Part shown: positions 45,111 to 56,718 of the stretch, piece by piece
Position numbering within the stretch: the first letter of the stretch is position 1
Layout: every line of letters starts with the position of its first letter
Origin: Hordeum vulgare subsp. vulgare
Taxonomy: Eukaryota > Streptophyta > Magnoliopsida > Poales > Poaceae
DNA: 64,000 nt
Assembly: GCF_904849725.1 (NCBI RefSeq)
Contig: NC_058524.1
Coordinates: forward strand, 507,888,263 to 507,952,262
Direction: 5' to 3'
The notes under the pieces: model-generated
The model's database searches: none
Told to the model about the DNA's origin: nothing
Seen by the model: only the letters and a program-made list of their open reading frames with translations
Program-made: the position numbers and the translations under genes

Positions 45111-45862
45111 TTCAAGTAGATAGTTTCATGGATGAATTAAATTACATAAAACAAATACTTGAAACAATTACACATGTGTCCAGATATAGCCATACCAGAA
45201 AAAGGAGTGCACCGAAGTGCAATGTAGCTTCAGGTTTGAGAGTTGAGTAGGTAAGCCATCACGTTGCACCAATCAAACCTTGATGGACGTGCACAACTAG
45301 TAGTACTAGTTTATTGCAACACCGTTTGGAGTTGAACAAAAGGTATTAAGAAAACGAGAGTCGTCCAGCTGCTGGATTAAAAAAAGAAAAGGACAAGAAA
45401 TCTCCCTCGGCTCATGCTCCGAAGCTGAACTCTTGTCGTTTCCGGTGCATTGCTCCGCACTACCAGCTCTGCGGATAAAAATCCACGCTCCTAATTGTGA
45501 AATAGGTTTCCACTGACCTTCATTTCTAATCGAATAAAGAAATAAGAAAGGATCGGATCTCCCTGTGCTGCCACAGTGCCGAATGCCTATCGGTCCTTGG
45601 GCATGGCTCCGCCTAAACAGTAGCCGCTGGGTCTCCTCGGTTGGTACCTCGGCTTTCGTCTCAAGTACCGCCAAGCCACGAACACAGCCTCCGCCGCTAA
45701 TTTCTCAATGCCCGTTCTGGCTGCAACAAAATAGCACAACGGAAGAACAACAACAATTCTACAAAAAACATGAAACAGATCTTACTCGGAAAATAACACC
45801 TGATTATTCCATTGATCCGTGACGATTGCCCTACAAGCTCTCGATGAAAGCAGCAACGTCGG
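45111..45862 (-). other. E6 unique segment, possible captured gene fragment
   Basis: This part lacks the repeats of the rest of E6. Read on the minus strand it looks like the end of a plant transcript: a pyrimidine-rich run ending TTTTGTTGCAG near 45715-45725, then a stretch whose frames stay open for about 44 codons (WRYLRRKPRYQPRR in one frame) or 122 codons (45306-45674, MAVLETKAEVPTEE), then AT-rich DNA with TTTTATGTAATTT near 45150. I recognise no protein. The two frames conflict, and neither shows a known domain, so a captured 3' gene end is only a hypothesis. Confidence 0.35.
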
Positions 45863-46268
45863 CCTCAAATCCGGCATATGTCGTAGTAGGGGTCCTAAGT
45901 TAGACGTTTTGGAACGATTGTAACATAGACATAGGATTTTTCCCCGGTTCGGACTTTCTTAAAGAGATAATACCCCACGTCCTGCTTTTGATTGTATTGA
46001 TATGTGGATAGTACATAGTGCATGTATCTATTACGAGATTGTAGTAATGAATATGAGATTGTCTATTGACTAGTCTGGCCTCGGTTTATATAATGTACCA
46101 CAGGCTTAGGGTTTAGAGGAGTCCTTGTCTTGTGCGTCAAGTCTTGTGTAACCTCCCTTGTATGCATCATGGGCTGCCCGAAGTAGCCCCTTAGTGAATC
46201 ATCAAGGGGGTCTTCGGCCCGACCCACTGGTCGGGAGACGACATAGTGAGTACCCCTAGTCCAGGACA
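45863..46268 (-). mobile_element. E6 LTR, right (5') copy
   Basis: Direct repeat of 40123-40529. The inner end has CC in place of the expected TG. TATA-like box at 46083-46092. No clear PBS follows it on the minus strand. Confidence 0.75.
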
Positions 46269-46379
46269 TCGTCACCAACCCTCTCTCTCGGGGCACGCGA
46301 GTATTAATTTAATTTATGATAAAACTAATAAAACTTTGCAATAAGTATATGAGTTCTTCATGACTAATGTGACATCATG
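46269..46379 (+). other. E5 internal remnant between E6 and E7
   Basis: ACCAACCCTCTCTC ... GAGTTCTTCATGACTAATGTGA matches E2 sequence near 23900-23990, which shows it is the continuation of E5 interrupted by E6. Confidence 0.65.
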
Positions 46380-46851
46380 TGTTGGTGCCAAAACCGGCTG
46401 ATCTTGAGTAGGGGGTTCGAACTGTGGATCTAGGGTCGATGGGTAAAAAGAGAGGATAAAGACGATATTTTACCCAGGTTCGGACCTTTTTGATGGAGCT
46501 AAAATCCTACGTCAAGCTCTTGTTGTTATTGATAGAATTATATGGAGTATAGAGTTGAACTACTGTGAGATCAGATGTTGTGGTCTAAACCCTAATCATA
46601 ATGAGCTTAATGTGTTCTACGAACTATGCCCCTGGCTTATATAGATGCCAGGGTTACTAGGGTTTACACAAGGTCGGTTACAATGGATAAGGAATATGCC
46701 GATTACTACATCGTGTTGGACTGTCTGCACGCCAAGTCTTTGGAAGAGTCCATCTCGAAACCCATACTTCTGCTGATAGTCGAACATGCCAGAGTCTGAC
46801 CCATGAGAATAGGTAGACGGTCCAAGGACCCCCTAATCCCGGACTCCCTCA
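46380..46851 (-). mobile_element. E7 3' LTR (472 bp)
   Basis: Minus strand starts TGAGGGAGTCCGGGATTAGG and ends GGTTTTGGCACCAACA. It is related to the E10 LTR at 60519-60986, which is in the opposite orientation. The PPT (minus strand CGGGGGCTAC) follows at 46852-46861. Confidence 0.85.
46636..46644 (-). promoter_or_regulatory. E7 LTR TATA box
   Basis: Minus strand CTATATAAG, in the same position as CTATATAAA in the E10 LTR. Confidence 0.6.
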
Positions 46852-46861
46852 GTAGCCCCCG

Positions 46862-47236
46862 AACTAGCCTCCAATGTCGTAGTTTAGGTTCACCATCTCC
46901 CCGTTTCTTCGGTGTTTTGCTTGCAAGGCGAGTTTCACACTATATTTGGTTGATCTTCTTCCACATTTGTTTCTTTCATTTGCGACTAATGAAACATTGC
47001 AGGGCCCATAAAGAATGAATATTTTCCTCCCACGGAATTAACCACCTTCTCGATTCCTGAGCGCCAATGGAAATGAGCGGTTCCTTCCCAAAAAAAATAA
47101 GTTGCGCATCACATAAACTACACGTGTACTTCAGCAACAATGACCATCCCCTCCAATGCTTCGATAAGAACACCACAAAAACAAAGATATGGCAACTATC
47201 CGAGGCTCCTCCTCGTGCCCTCATGGATCTCTCCCA
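46862..47236 (-). other. E7 3' untranslated region
   Basis: Non-coding DNA between the PPT and the first readable codons of the antisense gene. It may include the antisense promoter, but no clear TATA box was found. Confidence 0.5.
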
Positions 47237-48400
47237 CGAGATTGGGTCAGCTATTCTGTCTCGCTCATGCGTCTGCGCGAGCTTGAGGTGCAAGGGTATT
47301 TGCCTGATTCAGATCTGGCACCCTCTCGCCCTAGGTTGACCTCCACAAATGGTGAGGCCTTTGCATAGATATTCCCTACGCCCAATACGTCGTAGAGGGT
47401 ATGCTTTGTTCCCTTCCTCTTACAAGGTATAGTCTTCCCTATTCATCCCTTTCTTCGGAGCCTACTGGAGTATTATGGGATCCAACTTCATCACCTTACC
47501 CCCGGATCCATTCTCCATATTGCGGGGTTTGTCGCTCTTTGCGAAATGTTCCTCGGTCGCGAAGCCCATTTCGAGGTGTAGAAGAAGTGTTTCTGCCTCG
47601 CCCCCGAACCGAGAGCAAGATCATATATGAAGTTGGAGAAGCCAAAGTATGGTGCATAGTTGGGACTGGGTATCCGGTAGGTACCCCGAAGGCAGCCCCT
47701 GAAGAGTTGACCTTGGAATGGTTCTATATTGAAGATGTGCCTTTCTTTGACCCCATCCGAAGGGTTCTGCCCGAATTCTCAGCCGCTCCTCTTAAGATTT
47801 GGTTCAACTCGCGTCCGAGAAGCCCATATAAAGAAGATGATCCGGAGGTGAGACAGTTGGTCGCCAAGGTGAATTCGTTGACACACTACCGACTTACGAT
47901 GATCGACGTAATGGCCGAGGCCATAAGGCGGTGCGTTCGAACCCTCCAAGAGAGATCACATCCGCTTTGGCCATTCAATGGTGCGAGTGATGCCAGCCGA
48001 TACAAGCGGGAAGGTCCGGCGGATCCGATGGTAATGGCTGCCATATTGGTCAATCTTTATAAGGGATAAAAGGAAGTCTTTATTAGCGTGAACACCAAGG
48101 ATGGCTACTCGAACCACAACCCCATTGAGTGGGTTAGTATAGTTCAATTCCCCTAATTTGGATTCTTATGTCGTCTCTGGTCTAACTAAGTCCATGGAAT
48201 TTTGTTTTAAACAGGAATGGAGGCGTGTGGTAGAAAAAAAAATCAGCTGCCCTCCTCCTGAGCAAGATAATTATGCCAAAGACGGCGACCCCGGATTCCA
48301 TGATGATCCAGATACGTCGATCATTTTTGCAATTGTTTTTTTTATCAGATGAGTATAAATGACATCGAGGTCACTGATCCTGCAATCTCTAACGTTAGCT
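47237..48400 (+). pseudogene. E7 antisense gene, 5' exons (putative gypsy-type transposon domain)
   Basis: Transcribed opposite to E7 pol. The first exon reads RLRELEVQGYLPDSD, then after stops PFLRSLLEYYGIQLHHLTPG and HIAGFVALCEMFLGREAHF, the pattern of the plant domain called putative gypsy type transposon (Transposase_28). A frame change near 47590 leads into the open stretch to 48069 with LTLEWFYIEDVPFFDP and LTMIDVMAEAIRRCV. A TAA at 48067-48069 is followed by more in-frame coding. Two acceptor-like sites follow, TTTTAAACAG at 48205-48214 and TTTTTATCAG near 48348, each before short acidic coding stretches. E8 interrupts the gene near 48.42 kb. Function is unknown; it is not a transposase in the enzymatic sense. 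Confidence 0.7.
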
Positions 48401-48462
48401 AGACGAATGCATATGACAACAAACCTTCTCCTACAACGGCACCGGAAGAATGCTGCTAGTAA

Positions 48463-48480
48463 TCCCCGGCAATGAAACTA
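48463..48480 (-). other. E8 primer binding site (tRNA-Asp type, degenerate)
   Basis: Minus strand TAGTTTCATTGCCGGGGA. The last ten bases match the tRNA-Asp PBS of E2 and E5, and spacing to the LTR end is again about 10 bp. Confidence 0.6.
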
Positions 48481-48489
48481 GAAGAATGT

Positions 48490-49687
48490 TGTTGATGGCC
48501 CACCAGCGCGTGGGTTCGCAGCAGTTTTCGAGGGTAGAGTATTCGACCCAATTTGTTGATAAGCCAGTCGGGAGGTGAGAGTATACTCTCGAGTATTAGC
48601 AGCTGAATTTTTCGGATTCAACCACACCTGCAAGATTAGTATCTGCAAGCACAGTAGTAACAGCAAAGTAGTATGATAACAACGGTGTCAGAAACGATCT
48701 GTTGACGGCAGACTATTCCTAACGATTGTATCAATGGCGCATTCGTTGCCGGGTTGACGGAAGTTGTCAGTTCCCGTCAATGGTCAGCGAACCAACAGTG
48801 TAACAGGTAGCAGTAGTGTAACGAGCAATAGCAGTGGCAAGGAACAACAGTAGTGACAGCAGTAGCAAGTAGCAACAGTAGCAAGCGACAGTAATAGCAA
48901 CAGTAGCAGCAAGACAAGTAACAGCAGTAGCAACAGTAGTAGTAGCAGCAGCAGAGCAAGACAAGTAACAGAAGTAGCAACAGTAGTAGTAGCAGCAGCA
49001 GAGCAAAACAAGTAACAACAGTAGTAGGACAAACTCGTAGGCAATGGTCGGTGATTTGTTTGGATGATATTCATCATGCAACAGCTATAACACGGAGAGA
49101 TAAGTGGCTAGCTCTCGTTCGTAAATGTGATGTAGGCATGCATTCCGTGTGTCGTCATACGTGCTTAGGGAAAAGAACTTGCATGACATCTATTGTCCAT
49201 CCCTCCCGTGGCAGCGGGGTCCAAAAGGAAACTACGGGATATTAAGGTTCTCCTTTTAATAAAGAACCGGACCAACGCATTAGCACTTGGTGAACACATG
49301 AACTCCTCAAACTAAGGTCATCACCGGGAGCGGTTCCGGTTATTGTAACTTCGGGGTTGCCGGATCATAACACATAGTAGGTAACTACAACTTGCAAGAT
49401 CGGATCTAAAACACACATATATTGGTGACAACATAATAATTTCAGATCTGAAATCATGGCACTCGGGCCCTAGTGACAAGCATTAAGCATGGCAAAGTAG
49501 TAGCAACATCAATCTCACAACATAGTGGATACTAGGGATCAATCCCCATCAAAACTAACTCGATTACATGATAGATCTCATCCTACTCATCACTGCCCAG
49601 CGAGCCTACGAATAGATTACTCACGAACGACGAAGAGCTTCATGGAATCGGAGAGGGAAGAAGGTTGATGATGACGATGGCGACGAT
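48490..49687 (-). mobile_element. E8: Athila-like LTR fragment, minus strand
   Basis: Only the LTR end and the PBS survive. The 49240-49687 part is homologous, in opposite orientation, to the E12 LTR at about 63605-64000 (ATCCCTAGTATCCACTATG, AAACACACATATATTGG). It is split or ended on the right by E9, and the remainder was lost in the deletion that truncated E9. On the left, E8 DNA meets the E7 antisense gene at about 48.42 kb; I cannot fix the base. Confidence 0.75.
48795..49035. repeat. AGTAGCAACAGTAGC-rich low-complexity repeat with a 47-bp tandem unit
   Basis: Trinucleotide-like CAG/TAG/CAA sequence in the E8 LTR. A 47-bp unit beginning GCAAGACAAGTAACAG starts at 48909 and 48956, with a partial third copy at 49003. 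It gives Cys/Tyr/Leu-rich false ORFs on the minus strand. Confidence 0.85.
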
Positions 49688-51449
49688 TGTTGGGTAACGT
49701 AGCATAAATTCAAAAAATTTCCTACGCATGTTCAGATCTTCCTATGGAGAGACCAGCAACGAGAGAGGGGTAAGAGCATCTTCATACCTTTGAAGATCGC
49801 TAAGCGGAAGCGTTGCTAGAACGCGGTTGATGGAGTCGTACTCGCGGCGATTCCGATCTAGTGCCGAACAATGGCACCTCTGCGTTCAACACACGTGCAG
49901 CCCGGTGACGTCTCCCGCACCTTGATCCAGCAAGGAGGAGGGAGAGGTTGGGGAAGAAGACCAGCAACATGACGGCGTGGTGTTGGTGGAGAGACGAGGT
50001 CTCCCGGCAGGGCTTCGCCAAGCGCCGGCAGAGAGGAGGAGAAAGAAGTGCAGGGCTGCGCCGAGGGAGAGGGAAAACCGTGTCCTCCAAAGGCCAAAAG
50101 TGCCCACTATATATAGGGGAAGGGGAGAGGGGGTGCCACCCCTAGGGTTCCCACCCTAGGGGGTGCAGCAGCCCACCCAGATGGGGGGAGTGGCGGCCAG
50201 GGCAAGGAGGAGGGGTGGCGCACCCCTCTGGTGGGCCTAAGGCCCACCTTAGTTAGGGTTCCCCCCCTTCCCCTTTTTTCTGGTGCACATGGGCTGGGTG
50301 GGGGCGCACCAGCCCACTTGGGGGCTGGTTCCCTTCCCCACATAGCCCATCTAGCCTCCCGGGGTCGTCACCCCCCTTCGGTGGTCCCCCGGGACCACCT
50401 CCGGTGGTCCCGGTGGTCCCGGTACGTTACTGGTGATGTCCGAAACACTTTCGGTGTTCGAAACCATCCGTCCTATATATCAATCTTTACCTCCGGACCA
50501 TTCCTGAGCTCCTCGTGACGTCCGGGATCTCATCCGGGACTCCGAACAACTTTCGGTAATCTCGTATAACAATTCCCTATAACCCTAGCGTCATCGAACC
50601 TTAAGTGTGTAGACCCTACGGGTTCGGGAGACAGGCAGACATGACCGAGACACCTCTCTGGCCAATAACCATCAGCGGGGTCCGGATACCCATGGTGGCT
50701 CCCACTAGCTCCACGATGATCTCACCGGATGAACCACGATGTCAAGGATTCAATCAATCCCGTATACAATTCCCTTTGTCTGTCGGTATAGAACTTGCCC
50801 GAGATTCGATCGTCGGTATACCTATACCTTGTTCAATCTCGTTACCGGTAAGTCTCTTTACTCGTTCCGTAGCATGTCATCGTGTGACTAACTCCTTAGT
50901 CACATTGAGCTCATGATGATGTTCTACCGAGTGGGCCCAGAGATACCTCTCCGTCACACGGAGTGACAAATCCCGATCTCGATTCGTGCCAACCCAACAG
51001 ACACTTTCGTAGGTACCCGTAGTGCACCTTTATAGTCACCCAGTTACGTTGTGACGTTTGATACACCCAAAGCACTCCTACGGTATCCGGGAGTTGCACA
51101 ATCTCACGGTCGAAGGAAAAGATACTTGACATTAGAAAAGCATTAGCATACGAACAATACGATCTAGTGCTAGGCTTAGGATTGGGTCTTGTTCACCACA
51201 TCATTCTCCGAATGATGTGATCCCGTTATCAATGACATCCAATGTCCATGATCAGGAAACCATGATCATCTATTGACTAACGAGCTAGCCAACTAGAGGC
51301 TTGCTAGGGACACATTGTGATCTATTCATTCACACATGTATTACTGTTTCCTGTTAATACAATTATAGCATGAACGATAGACGATTATCATGAACAAGGA
51401 AATATGATAATAACCATTTGATTATTGCCTCTAGGGCATATTTCCAACA
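49688..51449 (-). mobile_element. E9 3' LTR (1,762 bp)
   Basis: Ends as described for E9. TATA box at 50107-50116 (minus strand CTATATATAG). ORFs inside are not genes. Confidence 0.93.
50107..50116 (-). promoter_or_regulatory. E9 LTR TATA box
   Basis: CTATATATAG, conserved at 57138-57147 in the truncated 5' LTR. Confidence 0.6.
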
Positions 51450-51459
51450 GTCTCCCACT
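51450..51459 (-). other. E9 polypurine tract
   Basis: Minus strand AGTGGGAGAC next to the 3' LTR, identical to that of E4. Confidence 0.8.
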
Positions 51460-51481
51460 TGCACTAGAGTCAATAATCTAG

Positions 51482-54400
51482 TTACATTGTGATGTATCGA
51501 ACGCCCATAGCATTATGGTGCTGATCATGTTTTGCTCGTGGAAGAGGTTTAGTCAACGGGTCTGCAATATTCAGATCCGTGTGTACTTTACAAATATCTA
51601 TCACTCCACTCTGGACATGGTCCTGGATGGAGTTGTAGCGGCGCTTGATGTGCTTCGTCTTCCGGTGAAACCTGGGCTCCTTGGCTATGGCAATGGCTCC
51701 AGTGTTATCACAGAAGAGTGTCATAGGACCCGACGCGCTTGGAACCACTCCAAGGTCGGTGATGAGCTCCTTCATCCAAATTCCTTCATGAGCCGCTTCT
51801 GAAGCAGCTATGTACTCCGCTTCACATGTAGATGCTGGCACGACTTCTTGCTTGCTGCTACACCAGCTCACTGCCCCACCATTCAACACATATACGTATC
51901 CGGTTTGTGACTTAGAGTCATCCGGATCTGTGTCGAAGCTAGCATCGACGTAACCCTTTACGACGAGCTCTTCGTCACCTCCATAAACGAGAAACATTTC
52001 CTTAGTCCTTTTCAGGTACTTAAGGATATTCTTGACCGCTGTCCAGTGTTCCGCACCGGGATTACTTTGGTACCTCCCTACCAAGCTTATCGCAAGGTTT
52101 ATATCAGGTCTGGTACACAGCATGGCATACATTAGAGAGCCCACGGCTGAAGCGTAGGGGACAGAACCCATCTTCTCTCTATCTGCTGCCGTGGTCGGCG
52201 ACTGAGTCTTACTCAATCTCATACCCTGCAAAACTGGCAAGAACCCTTTCTTTGAGTTTTCCATATTGAACTTCTTCAATATCTTGTCAAGGTATGTACT
52301 TTGTGAAAGACCTATGAGGCGTTTCGATCTATCTCTATAGATCTTGATGCCTAATATGTATGCAGCTTCTCCAAGGTCCTTCATTGAAAAACTCTTGTTC
52401 AAATAGGCCTTTATGCTCTCCAGCATCTCTATATCATTCCCCATCAATAATATGTCATCCACATATAGTACGAGGAAAGCTACAGAGCTCCCACTCACTT
52501 TCTTGTACAGACAGGCTTCTCCGTAAACCTGTATGAACCCAAACGCTTTAATCACCTCATTAAAGAAAATGTTCCAACTCCGAGATGCTTGCACCAGCCC
52601 ATAGATGGAGCGCTGGAGCTTGCACACTTTGTTAGCACCCTTAGAGTCGACAAAACCTTCTGGTTGCATCATATACAACTCTTCCTTAAGGTTCCCGTTA
52701 AGGAACGCTGTTTTGACGTCCATTTGCCAAATTTCATAATCATAAAAGGCGGCAATTGCTAACATGATTCGGACTGATTTCAGCTTCGCTACGGGAGAGA
52801 AAGTCTCTTCGTAGTCAACTCCTTGAATTTGTCGAAAACCCTTTGCGACAAGTCAAGCTTTGTAAACGGTTACATTACCGTTTGCATCAGTCTTCTTCTT
52901 GAAGATCCATTTATTTTCTATGGCTCGCCGGTCATCGGGCAAGTCCACCAAAGTCCATACTTTGTTCTCATACATGGATCCTATCTCGGATTTCATGGCC
53001 TCAAGCCATTTGTTAGAATCCGGGCCCGCCATCGCTTCTTCATAGTTCGAAGGTTCACCGTTGTCTAACAACATGATTTCCATCACTGGGTTGCCGTACC
53101 ACTCTGGTGCGGAGCGTACCCTTGTGGACCTTCGCGGTTCAGTAGTAACTTGATCCGAAGCTTCATGATCATCATCATTAACTTCCTCTTCAGTCGGTGT
53201 AGGCACCACAGGAACAACTTCTTGCGCTACGCTACTTTCCTGTTCGAGAGGGGGTGTAATTACCTCATCAAGTTCTACCTTCCTCCCACTTACTTCTTTC
53301 GAGAGAAACTCTTTCTCTAGAAAGGATCCGTTCTTGGCAACAAAGGTTTTACCTTCGGATCTAAGATAGAAGGTATACCCAATAGTTTCCTTAGGGTATC
53401 CTATGAATACGCATTTCTCCGCTTTGGGTTCGAGCTTTTCTGGTTGAAGTTTCTTCACATAAGCATCGCAGCCCCAAACTTTAAGAAACGACAACTTAGG
53501 TTTCTTGCCAAACCATAGTTCATACGGGTCGTCTCAACGGATTTAGACGGTGCCCTATTTAAAGTGAATGCTACAATTTCTAATGCGTATCCCCAAAATG
53601 ATAGCGGTAAGTCGGTGAGAGACATCATAGTTCGTACCATATCTAATAAAGTACGATTACGACGTTCAGACACTCCGTTGCGCTGCGGTGTGCCAGGCGG
53701 CATCAGTTGTGAAACGATTCCACACTTCCTTAGGTGTGTGCCAAATTCGTGACTCAAATATTCTCCTCCACGATCAGATCGTAGACATTTAATTTTTCTG
53801 TCACGTTGATTCTCAACCTCACTTTGAAATTCCTTGAACTTTTCAAACGTCTCAGATTTGTGCTTCATCAAGTAGATATACCCATACCTACTCAAATCAT
53901 CAGTGAGAGTGAGAACATAACGATAACCACCGCGAGCTTCAACGTTCATTGGACCACACACATCAGTATGTATTATTTCCAATAAGTTGATTGCTCTCTC
54001 CATTATTCCTGAGAATGGAGTCTTAGTCATATTGCCCATGAGGCACGGTTCGCATGTGTCAAATGATTCAAAGTCAAGAGACTCTAATAGTCCATCAGTA
54101 TGGAGCTTCTTCATGCGTTTAACGCCGATATGACCAAGGCGGCAGTGCCACAAGTATGTGGGACTATCATTATCAACTTTGCATCTTTTGGTTCTCACGC
54201 TATGAATATGTGTAACATCACGATCGAGATTCATCAAGAATAAACCATTCACCAGCGGAGCATGACCATAAAACATATCACTCATATAAATAGAACAACC
54301 ATTATTCTCTGACTTAAATGAGTAGCCGTCTCGCATTAAGCAAGACCCTGATACAATGTTCATGCTTAAAGCTGGTACTAAATAACAATTATTAAGGTTT

Positions 54401-55464
54401 AAAACTAATCCCGACGGTAGATGTAGAGGTAGCGTGCCGACGGCGATCACATCGACCTTTGAACCATTCCCGACGCGCATCGTCACCTCGTCCTTGGCCA
54501 GTCTCCGCTTATTCCGCAGTTCCTGCTTTGAGTTGCAAATGTGAGCAACAACACCGGTATCAAATACCGAGGAGCTACTACGAGCGCTGGTAAGGTACAC
54601 ATCAATAACATGTATATCACATATACCTTTAACGTTGCCGGCCTTCTTGTCCGCTAAGTATTTGGGGCAGTTCCGCATCCAGTGACCCTTTCCCTTGCAA
54701 TAGAAGCACTCAGTCTCAGGCTTGGGTCCGTTCTTTTTCTTCTTCCCGGCATCTGGCTTACTGGGCGCGGAAACAGCTTTGCCGTCTTTCTTGAAGTTCT
54801 TCTTGCCCCTGCCTTTCTTGAAACTAGTGGTCTTGTTGACCATCAACACTTGATGCTCCTTCTTGATTTCTACTTCTGCAGACTTGAGCATCGAGTACAA
54901 CTCAGGAATGGTTTTCTCCATCCCTTGCATGTTGTAGTTAAGCACAAAGCCTTTGTAGCTTGGTGGGAGAGACTGGAGGATTCTGTCAATGATAGCATCA
55001 TCCGGAAGTTCGACTCCAAGTGAAGTCAGATGACCGTGTAACCCAGACATTTTGAGTATGTGCTCACTGACAGAACTGTTCTCCTCCATCTTACAGCTGA
55101 AGAACTTGTCGGAGACTTCATATCTCTCGACACGGGCATGAGCTTGAAAAACTAGCTTCAGCTCTTGGAACATCTCATATGCCCCGTGTTGCTCAAAACG
55201 TCTTTGGAGCCCCGTTTCTAAACTGTATAACATGCCACACCTGACCAGAGAGTAGTCATCACTCCGCGCTTGCCAGACGTTTAGAATGTCCTGGGCTGCT
55301 GCGGGAGCGGGAGGGTCACCTAGCGGCGTATTAAGGACATAAGCCTTTTTACTTGCTTCAAGGATGAGCTTCAGGTTGCGAACCCAGTCCGCATAGTTGC
55401 TACTATCATCTTTCAGCTTGTTTTTATCTAGGAATGCGTTGAAGTTGAGGTTGACGTTGGACAT
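51482..55464 (-). pseudogene. gag-pol: E9 gag-pol polyprotein, one frameshift and one nonsense codon
   Basis: The frame spans 3,983 nt, one base less than the E4 frame. Gag starts at 55464 (MSNVNLNFNAF) with the knuckle CFYCKGKGHWMRNC. Protease has VFDTGVVAHIC. Integrase has HCRLGHIGVKRM, CEPCLMGN, IIHTDVCGP, CLRSDRGGEY and SERRNRTLLD. A 1-bp deletion near 53527 shifts the frame in the integrase C-terminal part. A TGA at 52853-52855 stands where the family has Arg (probably CGA). RT then has LYVDDILLMGN, and RNase H has KGYVDASFD, STCEAEYIAAS and the tail NIADPLTKPLP, ending at 51482. The catalytic motifs are all present. Confidence 0.93.
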
Positions 55465-56704
55465 CTACAATATTTATAAAGACAACTTTTAGACTAAGTT
55501 CATGACAATTAAGTTCATTTAATCAAATTAAGTATGAACTCCCACTTAAATCGACATCCCTCTAGTCATCTAAGTGATACATGATCCATGTTGACTAACC
55601 TGTGTCCGATCATCACGTGAGACGGACTAGTCACCATGGTGAGCAACTTCATGCTGATCGTATTCAACCATACGACTCATGTTCGACCTTTCGGTCTCTT
55701 GTATTCGAGGTCATGCCTGTACATGCTAAGCTCGTCGAGTCAACCTAGGTGTTTCGCGTGTGTAAATCTGGCTTACACCCGTTGTATGCGAACGTTAGAA
55801 TCTATCACACCCGATCATCACGTGGTGCTTCGAGACAACGAACCTTCGCAGCGGTGCACACTTAGGGGAATACGTTCTCGAAATTTTAAGAGGGATCATC
55901 TTATTATGCTACCGTCGTTTTAAGCAATAAGATGTAAAACATGATAAACATCACAATGCAATCATATAGTGACATGATATGGCCATTATCATCTTTGCTC
56001 TTTCGATCTCCATCTTCAGGCATCGTATGATCATCATTGTCACCGGCGTGACACCATGATCTCCATCATCGTGTCTCCGTGAAGTCGTCACGCCAACTAC
56101 TACTATCACTACTACTATGGCTAACCGTTAGCAATGAAGTAAAATAGTAAGCACATGGCGTTGCATCTCATACAATAAATTAAGACAACTCCTATGGCTC
56201 CTGCCGGTTGTCATACTCATCGACATGCAAGTCGTGAAACCTATTACAATAACATGATCATCTCATACATCATACATGCAACATCACAACTTTGGCCATA
56301 TCACATCACATGTCAAACCCTGCAAAAACAAGTTAGACGTCCTCTAATTGTTGTTGCAAGTTTTACGTGGCTGATTTGGGTTTCTAGCAAGAACGCCTTC
56401 TTACCTACGTGACAGCCACAACGATGATATGCCAAAGCTATTTACCCTTCATAAGGACCCTTTTCATCAAATCCAATCCGACTAGAGTAGGAGAGACAGA
56501 CACCCGCTAGCCACCTTTATGCACGATGTGCATGTCTGTCGGTGGAACCAGTCTCACGTAAGTGTACGTGTAAGGTCGGTCCGGGCCGCTTCATCCCACA
56601 ATACCGCCGAAAAGAATAATACTAGTAACGGCAAGCAAATTGACAAACCATCGCCCACAACTTTTGTGTTCTACTCATGCATAGAATCTACGCATAGAAA
56701 ACCT
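55465..56704 (-). other. E9 5' untranslated leader
   Basis: About 1.24 kb without a gene, similar in length and in several blocks to the E4 leader (CGATCATCACGTGG, CCTGCAAAAACAAGTTAGA). Confidence 0.75.
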
Positions 56705-56717
56705 GGCTCGGATGCCA
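56705..56717 (-). other. E9 primer binding site
   Basis: Minus strand TGGCATCCGAGCC, with the same T-to-C difference at position 4 as E4 relative to TGGTATCAGAGC. Confidence 0.75.
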
Positions 56718-56718
56718 C

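Larger units (their letters stand above)
40123..46268 (-). mobile_element. E6: gypsy-type LTR element with 0.4-kb LTRs and non-coding cargo
   Basis: Two direct repeats of 407 and 406 bp bound 5.3 kb of DNA. On the minus strand the LTR starts TGTCCTGGACTAG and is preceded by a PPT-like run (40530-40546, minus strand CAGGGGGCTACTTACGG). No gag or pol is present. Immediate 5-bp flanks do not match (TTCGA and TCGTC), but ACCAAC occurs just outside both ends (40111-40116, 46274-46279), and E5 homology resumes there, so the target duplication is uncertain. Repeats shared with E7 suggest a Tat-related non-autonomous element. Confidence 0.75.

Noticed and set aside
48909..49035. Regularly spaced repeat that might suggest a CRISPR-like array
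   Set aside because: The 47-bp units are directly tandem with no spacers; this is a plant minisatellite.
48767..49081. Cys/Tyr/Leu-rich ORFs that look like membrane proteins
   Set aside because: They are translations of the CAG/TAG/CAA-rich repeat in the E8 LTR in several frames.
49800..50343. Overlapping ORFs duplicated at 56867-57320
   Set aside because: They are LTR sequence of E9 in both copies, in several frames and with no domain.
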